From: Lentzea aerocolonigenes
GTDB lineage: Bacteria; Actinomycetota; Actinomycetes; Mycobacteriales; Pseudonocardiaceae
Assembly: GCF_000974445.1 (NCBI RefSeq)
Contig: NZ_BBOJ01000032.1
Span: 1 to 64,000, forward strand
Direction: 5' to 3'
DNA length: 64,000 nt
Of this stretch, positions 27,684 through 36,707 are shown piece after piece. Position 1 is the stretch's first letter; each line of letters opens with the position of its first letter. Position numbers and translations under genes: made by a program. The notes below the pieces were generated by a model that saw only the letters and a program-made list of their open reading frames with translations, was not told the DNA's origin and made no database searches.

Positions 27684-30374
27684 GTGACCGCCGAGTACCG
27701 GGTCCTCGGGCCGCTGGAGGTGCTGCTCGACGGTGCCGTCGTACCGGTGCCCGCCGGGCGGTGCCGGGTGTTGCTGGCCACGTTGTTGTTGCGCCCCAAC
27801 GAGTTCGTGTCCGTCGACGACCTGGTCGAACGGGTCTGGGACGGCTCGGCGCCCCAGGCCGACCGAGCCAGGCGGTCGCTGCACATGGTGGTGCGACGGC
27901 TGAGGGTCGCGCTCGGGGACGCCGACTGCGTGCGGACGTTGGCGGGTGGCTACCAGGCGGCGGTGGAGCCGGACCAGCTCGACCTGCTGCGCTTCCGCTC
28001 GCTGGTGCGGTCGGGCGATGTCGGTGGTGCGGTGGCGTTGGTGCGCGGGCCCGTGCTGGGGGACGTCTCGTCGGACGTGTTGCACCGGCAAGAAGTCCCG
28101 CTGGTCACCGAGGAGTGGCTCGGGGCGCTGGAACGGCGGATCGACGCCGACCTCGCGTCCGGTCGAGGCCCGGAGCTGGTCGCCGAACTGCGCTCGCTGA
28201 CGAACCGGCACCCGTTCCGCGAGCCGTTGTGGGCCGGGCTGATGCGCGCGCTGGCCGAGTCCGGGCAACAGGCGGAGGCGCTGACCGCGTACCAGCAGAT
28301 CCGCACCCTGCTCGGGCGCGAGTTGGGGATCGATCCCGGCGAAGGACTGCGGGCGGTGCACCAGCAGGTGCTCTCGGGCTCGGTGAAGGCGCGCGGACCG
28401 GCGCCCCAGCTGCTGCCGACGGCCATGCCGCGCTTCGTCGGACGGTCCGCCCAGCTGCGCGAGCTGACCGGTCTGGTGAGTGGCGGGCCGGTGGTCGCCG
28501 CGATCACGGGCACGGCAGGAGTGGGCAAGACCATGCTGGCCGTGCACTGGGCGCACGGCGTGGCCGGTCGCTTCCCCGACGGGCAGTTGCACGTGAACCT
28601 GCGCGGGTTCGACCGGCACCGCGAGCCGATGACGCCGGGCGAGGTGCTCAGCCGGTTCCTCGAAGCGCTCGGGGTCACCGCGGAGCGCATCCCGGCCGAC
28701 GTCGAGGCACAGGGCGCGATGTACCGCGACCTCGTAGCGGACCGCCGGATGCTGGTGGTGCTGGACAACGCTCGCGACGCCGAACACGTCCGCCCGCTGC
28801 TGCCGGGCGCCTCACCGTCGTTGGTGCTGATCACCAGCCGTGACCGTCTGGAAGGCCTGGGCGCGCGACAGCTCGCGTTCGACGTGCTCGACCGCGACGA
28901 GGCTCGTGCGCTGCTCATCAGCCGGCTCGGTGAGGCACGGGTGGATGCTGCGGCCGACGAGCTCGTCGTCTGGTGCGGAGGACTGCCGCTGGCGCTCGCG
29001 ATCGTGGCGGCACGTGCTGCCGAGACGCCGGACCTCCCGCTGTCGGCGCTGGTCGCGGAGCTGGCGGACGAACGAACGCGGCTCGACTCGCTGGACACCG
29101 GTGACGCGGCCACCAGTGTGCGGACCGTCTTCCAGTGGTCGTACCAGCAGCTCAGTCCGGCGGCGGCGAGGATGTTCAGGCTGATCGCCGTCCATCCAGG
29201 ACCGGACGTCAGCGTGCCGGCGTTGACGAGCCTCGTGGGCGCACCGGCGGAAGAGGACGTGCGGGAGCTGGTCCAGGCCAACCTGCTCGTCGAGCACGTG
29301 CCCGGCCGGTTCACGTGCCACGACCTGTTGCGGGTGTACGCGGCCGATCGCGCGGCGGCGGACGAGACGACCGAGTCCCGTGCCGAAGCCGAGGTGCGGA
29401 TGTTCGACCACTACGTTCACACGCTCGCCTGGATCGACCGCGAGTACAACTGGGGCGAACGGCGCTTCGACGGCTTTCCCGATCCGCGGGTGAGTTCGGA
29501 GACGTTTCCGGACCAGGCGGCCTCCGTCGACTGGTTCGACGCGGAACGCGCTGTGCTCCGCGCTCTGGTCGCACTGGCTGATGAGCGCGGCCTGGACGGC
29601 TACACCTGGCAGTTGCCCTGGTTCGGCGCGCCCTACGTAGATCGGTTCGCCATCTGGCGCGACTGGATCGCGCAGCTGGGACGTGGTTCGCACGCGGCAG
29701 CCCGTGCAGGTGAGCGGCGTGTGGCTGCGAAGCTCCTGTTCCTGCAGGCCCTCGGGTACGCGAGGCTCGCCCAGTACGAGCGGAGCATGGGGCTGTTCGA
29801 GAGCAGCAGGCGGGCTTTCGAAGAGCTGGGCAACATCGCGGAGCAGGTTCGCGCGCAGAGCGCCGTCGCCTGGGTGCTCGGGTTGCTGGAACGGCCGCGT
29901 GAGGCGCTGGAAGTCGCGCGGAACGCGTTGGAGCTCCAGCGCAGCGACCCCGCCGCTGATCCCGACCGGATTGCCATGGCGTTGCATCAGGTCGCGAACG
30001 CACTGCTGGAAGCCGGTGAGTCCGCCGAGGCGCTTGACCACCTCGCCGAGTGGGAAGCGATCAACCGGGCGCGTGAGGTGAGTCCGATATCTCTGGGAGT
30101 GACAGCGGTGACCCGGTCCAAGGCACTGCTCGCGCTGGGTGAGACGACCGGCGTGGTCGAGACTCTGCACGATGCGCTCGGCTGGTTCGAGCAGATGGGA
30201 GGCGGGGAGGATCGGGCCGCCGCGCAGGACGTGCTCGGCGACGCGCACCGCAGCCTGGGAGATCTCACCGAAGCGCGGCGCTGGTGGATCAAGGCGCTGG
30301 AGTTCTTCGAGCAGCACCAGCATCCGGACGCCGACAAGGTGCGGGCCAAGCTCGCCGCCCTGCCCGGCAACTGA
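27684..30374 (+). CDS. AfsR/SARP-family transcriptional regulator 2
   Basis: An 896-residue paralogue of the gene upstream with the same order: winged helix (1-90, TAEYRVLGPLEVLLDG), BTAD (about 97-240), NB-ARC with Walker A GVGKT (K282), LDNARD Walker B and GLPLALAI, then TPR-like helices from about 600. GTG 27684 after AAGGGGGAGG aligns it with its paralogues; GTG 27663 would add seven residues and overlap the operator. The C-terminal third diverges most from the paralogues, suggesting different input signals. There are 88 bases between the previous stop and this start. Confidence 0.9.
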   Translation: MTAEYRVLGPLEVLLDGAVVPVPAGRCRVLLATLLLRPNEFVSVDDLVERVWDGSAPQADRARRSLHMVVRRLRVALGDADCVRTLAGGYQAAVEPDQLDLLRFRSLVRSGDVGGAVALVRGPVLGDVSSDVLHRQEVPLVTEEWLGALERRIDADLASGRGPELVAELRSLTNRHPFREPLWAGLMRALAESGQQAEALTAYQQIRTLLGRELGIDPGEGLRAVHQQVLSGSVKARGPAPQLLPTAMPRFVGRSAQLRELTGLVSGGPVVAAITGTAGVGKTMLAVHWAHGVAGRFPDGQLHVNLRGFDRHREPMTPGEVLSRFLEALGVTAERIPADVEAQGAMYRDLVADRRMLVVLDNARDAEHVRPLLPGASPSLVLITSRDRLEGLGARQLAFDVLDRDEARALLISRLGEARVDAAADELVVWCGGLPLALAIVAARAAETPDLPLSALVAELADERTRLDSLDTGDAATSVRTVFQWSYQQLSPAAARMFRLIAVHPGPDVSVPALTSLVGAPAEEDVRELVQANLLVEHVPGRFTCHDLLRVYAADRAAADETTESRAEAEVRMFDHYVHTLAWIDREYNWGERRFDGFPDPRVSSETFPDQAASVDWFDAERAVLRALVALADERGLDGYTWQLPWFGAPYVDRFAIWRDWIAQLGRGSHAAARAGERRVAAKLLFLQALGYARLAQYERSMGLFESSRRAFEELGNIAEQVRAQSAVAWVLGLLERPREALEVARNALELQRSDPAADPDRIAMALHQVANALLEAGESAEALDHLAEWEAINRAREVSPISLGVTAVTRSKALLALGETTGVVETLHDALGWFEQMGGGEDRAAAQDVLGDAHRSLGDLTEARRWWIKALEFFEQHQHPDADKVRAKLAALPGN

Positions 30375-30442
30375 AGAACGGTGCTGGTGGCCCCCCAGGA
30401 GCTTCGCCACCAGCACCGCTGAGAAGAACTCTGCACCACGGT

Positions 30443-30484
30443 GCTCACACTTCGCTCACACACCGATCACGCAGCGTCTAAACT
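30443..30484 (+). promoter_or_regulatory. SARP-type operator and promoter of the relic regulator
   Basis: GCTCACACTTCGCTCACAC has TCACAC at 30445 and 30456, 11 bases apart, and a -10-like TAAACT at 30479-30484. It is well preserved although the gene behind it is broken. Confidence 0.45.
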
Positions 30485-30505
30485 GGCCGTGACCTGGGGG
30501 GACGT

Positions 30506-30889
30506 GTGCGAGCCGACTACCGCGTGCTGGGGCCGCTGGAGGCGCTGCCCGACGGCGAGCCGGTCGCTGGGGCCGCTGGGCGCTGTCACGTTCCGCTCGC
30601 CACCTTCTGGTGGCATCCCAACGAGTTCGTCCTGGCCGCGGCCGTCGGCGACGAGCACCTGACGACCCGAGTACGAAGCATGCGGGGTGCGACCCCGGTA
30701 GGGCTCGACCGTCACGAAGAAGTTGTCGTCGCGTGGCAACGCGAGATCGACCTGTGGCGTGATCTCGGTGATGAGCGAGCTGAGGAGTTGGCCAGACGTC
30801 TGGCAGAGCTGGGACAGGAGCCGGGGCGCCGCCGCGGTGGCAGAGGCCTGGACCGCGACGGCGCCGGATTACAGCGACCCCCCAGGTGA
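30506..30889 (+). pseudogene. Relic of an AfsR/SARP regulator
   Basis: The first ~45 codons from GTG 30506 copy the start of the neighbouring regulators (RADYRVLGPLEALPDGEPV, then CHVPLATFWWHPNEFVLAA). Then the winged helix stops abruptly at AVGDEH. What follows (residues about 60-100, VVAWQREIDLWRDLGDERAEELA) looks like TPR helices from the far end of such a protein. So about 800 codons in the middle are deleted, with substitutions in the rest. No DNA-binding recognition helix, BTAD or ATPase remains. It sits between regulators 2 and 3 and is probably a failed duplicate. Confidence 0.75.
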
Positions 30890-30936
30890 AACCTCGTCGC
30901 TGTCTTCCTCGGCTGGTGACCACTTTCCCAACGCCC

Positions 30937-30955
30937 GCTCACACTTCGCTCACAC
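30937..30955 (+). promoter_or_regulatory. SARP-type operator before the third regulator
   Basis: GCTCACACTTCGCTCACAC with TCACAC at 30939 and 30950, 11 bases apart. The ATG lies 14 bases further, so bound protein would cover the start of the mRNA or the ribosome site. Confidence 0.45.
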
Positions 30956-30968
30956 AACGGAAGGGGCC

Positions 30969-33635
30969 ATGAACGTCGAGTACCGCGTCCTCGGTCCGCT
31001 GGAGGTTCTCCGCGACGGTGTGCCCGTTCCGGTGCCCGCCGGTCGCGGACGGGTGCTGCTGGCGACGTTGTTGTTGCGGCCCAACCAGTTCGTGTCGGTC
31101 GACGAGCTGGTCGAACGGCTGTGGGACGGAGAACCTCCCACTGTCGACCGTGCGCACAAGACGCTTCAGATGGTCGTACGGCGGCTGCGGCTCGCGCTGG
31201 GGGACGCCAACTGCGTGCGCACGACCACCGGCGGCTACCTGGCGGAGGTCCACCCGGACCGGCTGGACCTGGCGCTGTTCCGCAACCTCGCCGCCGAGGG
31301 CGAGTTCGCGGGCGCGCTGGCCCACTGGCGCGGTCCGGTGGCGTCGAACGTCGACTCGCCGCACCTGCACCGCGAGGACGTGCCGCCGCTCGTCGAGGAA
31401 CGGCTGGTCGTGCACGGCAGGCGCATCGACGCCGACCTGGCGCGTGGACGCGGTGCCGAGCTGGTGGACGAGCTGCGCGAGCTGACCAGGGAGCACCCGC
31501 TGCGCGAGGGGTTCTGGGCGCAGCTCGTGCAGGCGCTGCACCGCGCGGGCCGGACGCAGGAGGCGCTCGCGGCCTACGAGCACATCCGCGACCACCTCGC
31601 CGACGAGCTGGGGGTCGAGCCGGGCCAGCCGTTGCGCGAGCTGCACGAGCGGCTGCTCGACCCGAGCTCGCGGGCGGACGTGCCGCGCCAGCTGCCCGTG
31701 CCCGTCACGCACTTCGCCGGGCGGGACGCCGAACTGGCCAGGCTGACCGCGGCCGCAAGGGGTGGTGCGGCCGTGGTGATCACCGCTATCGACGGCACGG
31801 CGGGCATCGGCAAGACCGCGCTGGCAGTGCGGTGGACGCACGAGGTCGCCGAGCGCTTCCCGGACGGGCAGCTGTACGCCGACCTGCGCGGGTTCGACCC
31901 GTCCGCCGAGCCGGCCGACCCGGCCGAGGTGCTGGCCGGGTTCCTCGGCGCGTTCGGGGTGTCCGGCGGCAGGGTGCCCGTCGACCTGCCGGAACGTGCC
32001 GCGCTCTACCGCAGCGTGGTGGCGGACCGGCGCGTGCTGGTGCTGCTCGACAACGCCCGCGACGTGGAACAGGTCCGCCCGCTGCTGCCCGCCGGCCGCG
32101 GCTGCCTGGCGGTGATCACCAGCCGCAACCGGTTCACCGGGCTCGTCGTCCGCGAGGGCGCCGTGCCGGTGACGCTCGACGTCCTGGGCGACGAGGACGC
32201 CGTCGCGCTCCTCACCGCTCGCCTCGGCGCGGAACGTGTGACAGCAGAACCGGACGCGGTGAACGACCTGGTCGCGTTCTGCGGTGGCCTGCCGCTCGCA
32301 CTCGCCGTCGCCGCGTCCCGAGCGGCCGGCGACCCCGGCCTCACCCTGCGGGCGCTCGTCGACGAGCTCACCACCGCCGGCGGCCCGATGACCCACGTCG
32401 AGGCGGTCTTCGCGACGTCCTACCGCGTGCTCGACGACGACACCGCGCGCCTGTTCCGGTTGTCCGGCCTCACCACCGGCTCCGACATCTCGCTGGACGC
32501 CGCCACCGCGCTCGACGGCCGCCGCCGAGCCGACGTGCGCCGCTCGCTGCAGACGTTGACGCGCATGCACCTCACCACCGAACACACGCCGGGCAGGTAC
32601 GCGTTCCACGACCTGCTGCGCGCGTACTCGTGCTCGTTGGAGGAGCACGATCCCGCGGCCGTGCGACGGTTGCTCGAGTTCTACCTGCACTCGGTGGACA
32701 GCGCCGACAGGCTGTTGCGCCGCGGCCGGCCGGAGATCGAGCTGTGCCCGCTCTCCGCCGAGGTGCAGCCGGTGCTGTTCGAGGACCGGGCGATCGCGGC
32801 GGCGTGGTGCGAGACCGAGCACGAGAACCTGCTCGCCGCCGTCCGCCTCGCGAGCGACCACGGCCTGCACCAGCACGCCTGGCAGCTCGCGACGGTCATG
32901 TTCGGCTACCTCCACCTGCGCCAGCGCCCGTCCGAACGCATCGAGCTGTACCACGTCGCCCTCGCCGCGGCCCGTGCGAGCGGTGACAGGTACGCCGAGG
33001 GCGTCACCCTGCACTCGCTCGGCAACGCGTACTCCTCGCTGGGCGCCCACACCGAGGCCTCCGGGGCCTACTCGGAGGCGTTGCGGGTGCGTGAGGAGAT
33101 CGACCACCTGCACGGCATAGCGGTCACCCTGGACCAGTGGGCGATCAACCACGCGTTGAGCGGCGACCTGGAGTCGGCGAAGGCCCTGCACGAACGCGCC
33201 GTGGCGAAGCGCCGCGAACAGGGCTCGCCCTCAGGTCTGGCCACCGCGCTGAACAACTACGCGATGACCCTGGTGGCGCTGAAGGACTTCGACACCGCAC
33301 TGGCCGTGAACGACGAGGCCCACGCCGCCGTCGTCGAGGCGGGCATGACCGAACTCGTGGCCTCCACTTTGGACACCCGAGGCCTGCTGCACCTGGAACG
33401 CGGCCACCTCGCCGAGGCCGTGGCGACGTTCCAGCGGGTGCTCGCCCTGCCGGGCAGTCAGCTTTCGTACGACGTGATGACCGTGACGCTGGAGAACCTC
33501 GCCACCGCGCACGAGCGGGCGGGACGGTCGGAAGACGCCGTGGCCGCGTTGAAGGAGGCGTTGCTCATCAGGGAGGAGCTGGGCAACGAGGCCGCAGCGG
33601 CGAGGCTGCGTGCGCGGATAGCGGAACTTTCCTAG
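30969..33635 (+). CDS. AfsR/SARP-family transcriptional regulator 3
   Basis: An 888-residue paralogue: winged helix (1-90, NVEYRVLGPLEVLRDG), BTAD (97-240), NB-ARC with Walker A GIGKT (K282), LLDNARDV and GLPLALAV, and TPR repeats from about 660 that are clearer than in its sisters (LHSLGNAYSSLGAHTEA, LNNYAMTLVALKDF). ATG 30969 after GGAAGGGG matches the paralogues; a longer frame from 30723 runs through the relic gene and is not used. 146 bases with no feature separate it from regulator 4. Confidence 0.9.
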   Translation: MNVEYRVLGPLEVLRDGVPVPVPAGRGRVLLATLLLRPNQFVSVDELVERLWDGEPPTVDRAHKTLQMVVRRLRLALGDANCVRTTTGGYLAEVHPDRLDLALFRNLAAEGEFAGALAHWRGPVASNVDSPHLHREDVPPLVEERLVVHGRRIDADLARGRGAELVDELRELTREHPLREGFWAQLVQALHRAGRTQEALAAYEHIRDHLADELGVEPGQPLRELHERLLDPSSRADVPRQLPVPVTHFAGRDAELARLTAAARGGAAVVITAIDGTAGIGKTALAVRWTHEVAERFPDGQLYADLRGFDPSAEPADPAEVLAGFLGAFGVSGGRVPVDLPERAALYRSVVADRRVLVLLDNARDVEQVRPLLPAGRGCLAVITSRNRFTGLVVREGAVPVTLDVLGDEDAVALLTARLGAERVTAEPDAVNDLVAFCGGLPLALAVAASRAAGDPGLTLRALVDELTTAGGPMTHVEAVFATSYRVLDDDTARLFRLSGLTTGSDISLDAATALDGRRRADVRRSLQTLTRMHLTTEHTPGRYAFHDLLRAYSCSLEEHDPAAVRRLLEFYLHSVDSADRLLRRGRPEIELCPLSAEVQPVLFEDRAIAAAWCETEHENLLAAVRLASDHGLHQHAWQLATVMFGYLHLRQRPSERIELYHVALAAARASGDRYAEGVTLHSLGNAYSSLGAHTEASGAYSEALRVREEIDHLHGIAVTLDQWAINHALSGDLESAKALHERAVAKRREQGSPSGLATALNNYAMTLVALKDFDTALAVNDEAHAAVVEAGMTELVASTLDTRGLLHLERGHLAEAVATFQRVLALPGSQLSYDVMTVTLENLATAHERAGRSEDAVAALKEALLIREELGNEAAAARLRARIAELS

Positions 33636-33781
33636 TTCGGGTTCCTGCGGGGATCCGCTGCGCCGAGTGCCTGCACGTGAGACGTCCGGGCAACCCCGGG
33701 AAGCGTTTTCGGCGTGCTGAACCAGCCGGGTCTTGGGCAGACTCGTGCGGGTACGCGACGATCATCGGCGGAAGGGGGATC

Positions 33782-36616
33782 ATGCGCGTCGAGTTCCGGG
33801 TGCTCGGTCCTCTCGAAGTGCTGCTCGACGGCGCGCCGGTGACCGTCCCAGCAGGACGCGGCCGTGTATTGCTGGCCACTTTGTTGTTGCGTCCCAACAG
33901 GTTCATGTCGGTGGACGAGTTGGTAGAGCGGTTGTGGGAAGGCGAACGAACGACTGTCGACCGTGCGCACAAGACGTTGCAGATGACCGTGCTGCGGCTG
34001 CGTCAGGCTCTCGGCGCGGCCAACCGCGTGCGCACCGCACCCGGTGGCTACCTGGCCGAGGTGCGGCCGGACGAGCTGGACCTGCTGCGGTTCCGCGAAC
34101 TGGTGCGGGCAGGGGACTTCGCGGCCGCCACCCGGCTGTGGCGCGGCCCGGCGCTGGCGGACGTCGTGTCGGACTCGGTGCACCGCGACGACGTCCCGCC
34201 CCTCGAAGACGAACGCCTCGCTGCGCTGGAGCGCCGGATCGACGCCGATCTCGACCGCGGGCTCGCCGGTGAGCTCGTCGCCGAACTGACCGCGCTCACC
34301 GGGCAACACCCGTTGCGCGAGCGGTTCTGGGCGCAGCGGATGTCGGCGTTGTCCCGCGCGGGCCGGCAGGCGGAGGCGCTCGAGAGCTACCGCGAGATCA
34401 CCGCGTTGCTGGCCGACGAGCTGGGCGTCGACCCTTCACCGGAGCTGCGCCGGCTGCACCTCGCGCTGCTCAACGGTGACACCGAGGCCCCGCCGCGCAA
34501 GGTGATCTGCCAGCTGCCGCCCGACACGGCGACGTTCGTCGGTCGTGAGCAGCTGCTGCGGGAGGTGGAGACGAAGCTTGCGCCGGGCGGTGGCGTGCCG
34601 GTCGTCGTCCTGAGCGGCGCTCCCGGCGCGGGCAAGAGCGCGTTCACGATCAGGGCCGCGCACCGGCTGCGCGACCGTTTCCCCGACGGCCAGCTCTTCG
34701 TCCGGCTCAACGGCGCCGGCGCCACCCCGCGCGATCCCGCGGAGGTGCTTGGTGAGCTGCTGGTCGCGCTGGACGTGTCGGTCACGGGCATGCCCGACGG
34801 CCTGGAGGCCCGCACCGCGGCCTTCCGCGCCCAGCTGGCGGACCGCGCGATGCTGGTCGTGCTGGACGACGCCGCGGGACCGGAACAGGTCAGACCGCTG
34901 TTGCCGGGCACGGCGGGCTGCGCGGTGCTGATCAGCAGCCGGCAGCGACTGGTTCAGATCGACGGCGCCCACGGCCTGCGGTTGCCGCCGTTGAGCAGCG
35001 CGGACGGGGTGTCGTTGCTGGCGGGTGCCATCGGTGAGACGCGGGTCGCGACGGACCGGGCGGCCGTCACCGCCATCGTCGACGCGTGCGGCGGGCTGCC
35101 GCTCGCGCTGCGGGTCGTCGGTGCCCGGCTCGCCGCTCGCGAGTCCCTGCCGCTGGGGTCACTGGCCAGGCGCCTGTCCGACGAACGGCGCCGGCTCGAC
35201 GAGCTCGCCACGGGAGACCTGGAGGTCAGGGCGACGTTCGGGCCGAGCTACGAGGCCCTGCCCTCCGACGCGGCGACCGCGTTCCGCCGGCTCGGCCTGC
35301 TCGGCGCGACCGACGTCGCGTCCTGGACGGTGGGCGTGCTCGCGGGTGGCGACGGCGAACGGCTCGTCGAACGGCTGGTGGAGGCCAACCTCCTCGACGA
35401 GGTCGGTCTCGACGTGACAGGCGAGCCGCGCTACCGCATGCACGACCTGCTCGCCGTGTACGCGGCCGAACTCGTTCGGCAGGAAGACCGCGAGGTGGTG
35501 ACCGCTGCCCTGCGCGAGTACGTCGAGGTGCTGCTGACCCTCGCGGAGGAGGCGGCGCAGGACTGGTTCGGCGGGGACGACACCCCTCGGCGTCCCATCC
35601 GGCCGTCCGCCGCGCTGGACCGCGCCGAGATCGAACACCTCACCTCCTCCCGGGAGAAGTGGCTGCTCGCGGAGATGGTCAACATCGACCGGGCGATCAC
35701 CCAGTGCCTCGACCACCGGTGGGTCGACGAGGCCGACAACCTGGCGCACCGCGCGTTCGTCTACCTCGACATCTACCACTCCCACGAACGGATCCTGCAG
35801 CTCTACGGGCTCATCAGGGACGCGGCGCTCGCCCGGGGCGAGGAGCTGATCGCCTGGCGCTCGCACTTCCAGCTGACCGGCCACGTCGTCACCAGAGGCG
35901 TCAACGACCAGGTGCTCGCCGACTACGCGCGCTGCGTGGAGGCGTTCGAGGCCCTGGACGCCCACGCCGAGCTCGCGGTCAGCCTGGGTGCTCTGGCGTA
36001 CTACACGATGCTCCACACCGGACAGCCGCAGCTCGCGCTCGCCGAACGCGCGGTGGCGGCCGCCAGGCACAGCGGTGAGCAGCTCACCTACCTGAGCTCC
36101 CTGCGCGAGTTCGGCACGATGCTCGCGACCGAAGGCCGGCACGCCGACTCGATGCGCGTCATGGACGAGGCCCTGGCGCTCAGCCGCGAGATCGGTGACC
36201 GCAACGAGCTCGGCCTGATGCTCCACCGCATCGCGTCGAGCGCACTGGACCACGGTGATCTCGACCGCGCGAGCGCGGCGAGCCGTGAGGCGCTCGACCT
36301 GATGACCGTCGCCGGCGAGGACCGCGGTGCCGCCTACTGCGCGGTCCTGGTGTCCCAGGTCGACCTCGCGCTGGGTGACGCGGGTGCGGCGCTGGCGAGG
36401 GCCGAGAAGGCGCTGAACGTCTTCGAGGGACTGGGCGAACGGCGTGGGACCGTGCGTGCGCTCGCGGCCGTGGCGGAGGCGAACCTCGCCCTCGGCCTGG
36501 TCGAGACGGTGATCGACCTGGCGGCCGGTGCGCTGGAGAACTACGCGGACGCGGGTGACGCCGCGGCCGGGGAACGGCTGCGGGCCGCGCTGACCGAGGC
36601 CCGCCGGAGGGCGTGA
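33782..36616 (+). CDS. AfsR/SARP-family transcriptional regulator 4
   Basis: The 944-residue fourth member of the array. Its winged helix (RVEFRVLGPLEVLLDG) and BTAD are close to regulator 3. The ATPase has Walker A GAGKS (K285) and GLPLALRV, and the TPR part from about 640 is different (KWLLAEMVNIDRAITQCLDH). ATG 33782 follows GGAAGGGGG. Unlike the others, no TCACAC box precedes it, so it may be controlled differently or lie downstream of regulator 3. Confidence 0.9.
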   Translation: MRVEFRVLGPLEVLLDGAPVTVPAGRGRVLLATLLLRPNRFMSVDELVERLWEGERTTVDRAHKTLQMTVLRLRQALGAANRVRTAPGGYLAEVRPDELDLLRFRELVRAGDFAAATRLWRGPALADVVSDSVHRDDVPPLEDERLAALERRIDADLDRGLAGELVAELTALTGQHPLRERFWAQRMSALSRAGRQAEALESYREITALLADELGVDPSPELRRLHLALLNGDTEAPPRKVICQLPPDTATFVGREQLLREVETKLAPGGGVPVVVLSGAPGAGKSAFTIRAAHRLRDRFPDGQLFVRLNGAGATPRDPAEVLGELLVALDVSVTGMPDGLEARTAAFRAQLADRAMLVVLDDAAGPEQVRPLLPGTAGCAVLISSRQRLVQIDGAHGLRLPPLSSADGVSLLAGAIGETRVATDRAAVTAIVDACGGLPLALRVVGARLAARESLPLGSLARRLSDERRRLDELATGDLEVRATFGPSYEALPSDAATAFRRLGLLGATDVASWTVGVLAGGDGERLVERLVEANLLDEVGLDVTGEPRYRMHDLLAVYAAELVRQEDREVVTAALREYVEVLLTLAEEAAQDWFGGDDTPRRPIRPSAALDRAEIEHLTSSREKWLLAEMVNIDRAITQCLDHRWVDEADNLAHRAFVYLDIYHSHERILQLYGLIRDAALARGEELIAWRSHFQLTGHVVTRGVNDQVLADYARCVEAFEALDAHAELAVSLGALAYYTMLHTGQPQLALAERAVAAARHSGEQLTYLSSLREFGTMLATEGRHADSMRVMDEALALSREIGDRNELGLMLHRIASSALDHGDLDRASAASREALDLMTVAGEDRGAAYCAVLVSQVDLALGDAGAALARAEKALNVFEGLGERRGTVRALAAVAEANLALGLVETVIDLAAGALENYADAGDAAAGERLRAALTEARRRA

Positions 36617-36707
36617 TCGCCGGGCGCTCGAGTGAACGACCTTTGCCATCCCTGTCGTCCAGGCGTGCCTCATCGGGTAAGCATGTGCGCGGAAGAGGGG
36701 AAGGTGC

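Noticed and set aside
30723..30968. Upstream extension of regulator 3
   Set aside because: It overlaps the relic gene and operator; paralogues start at the position of ATG 30969.
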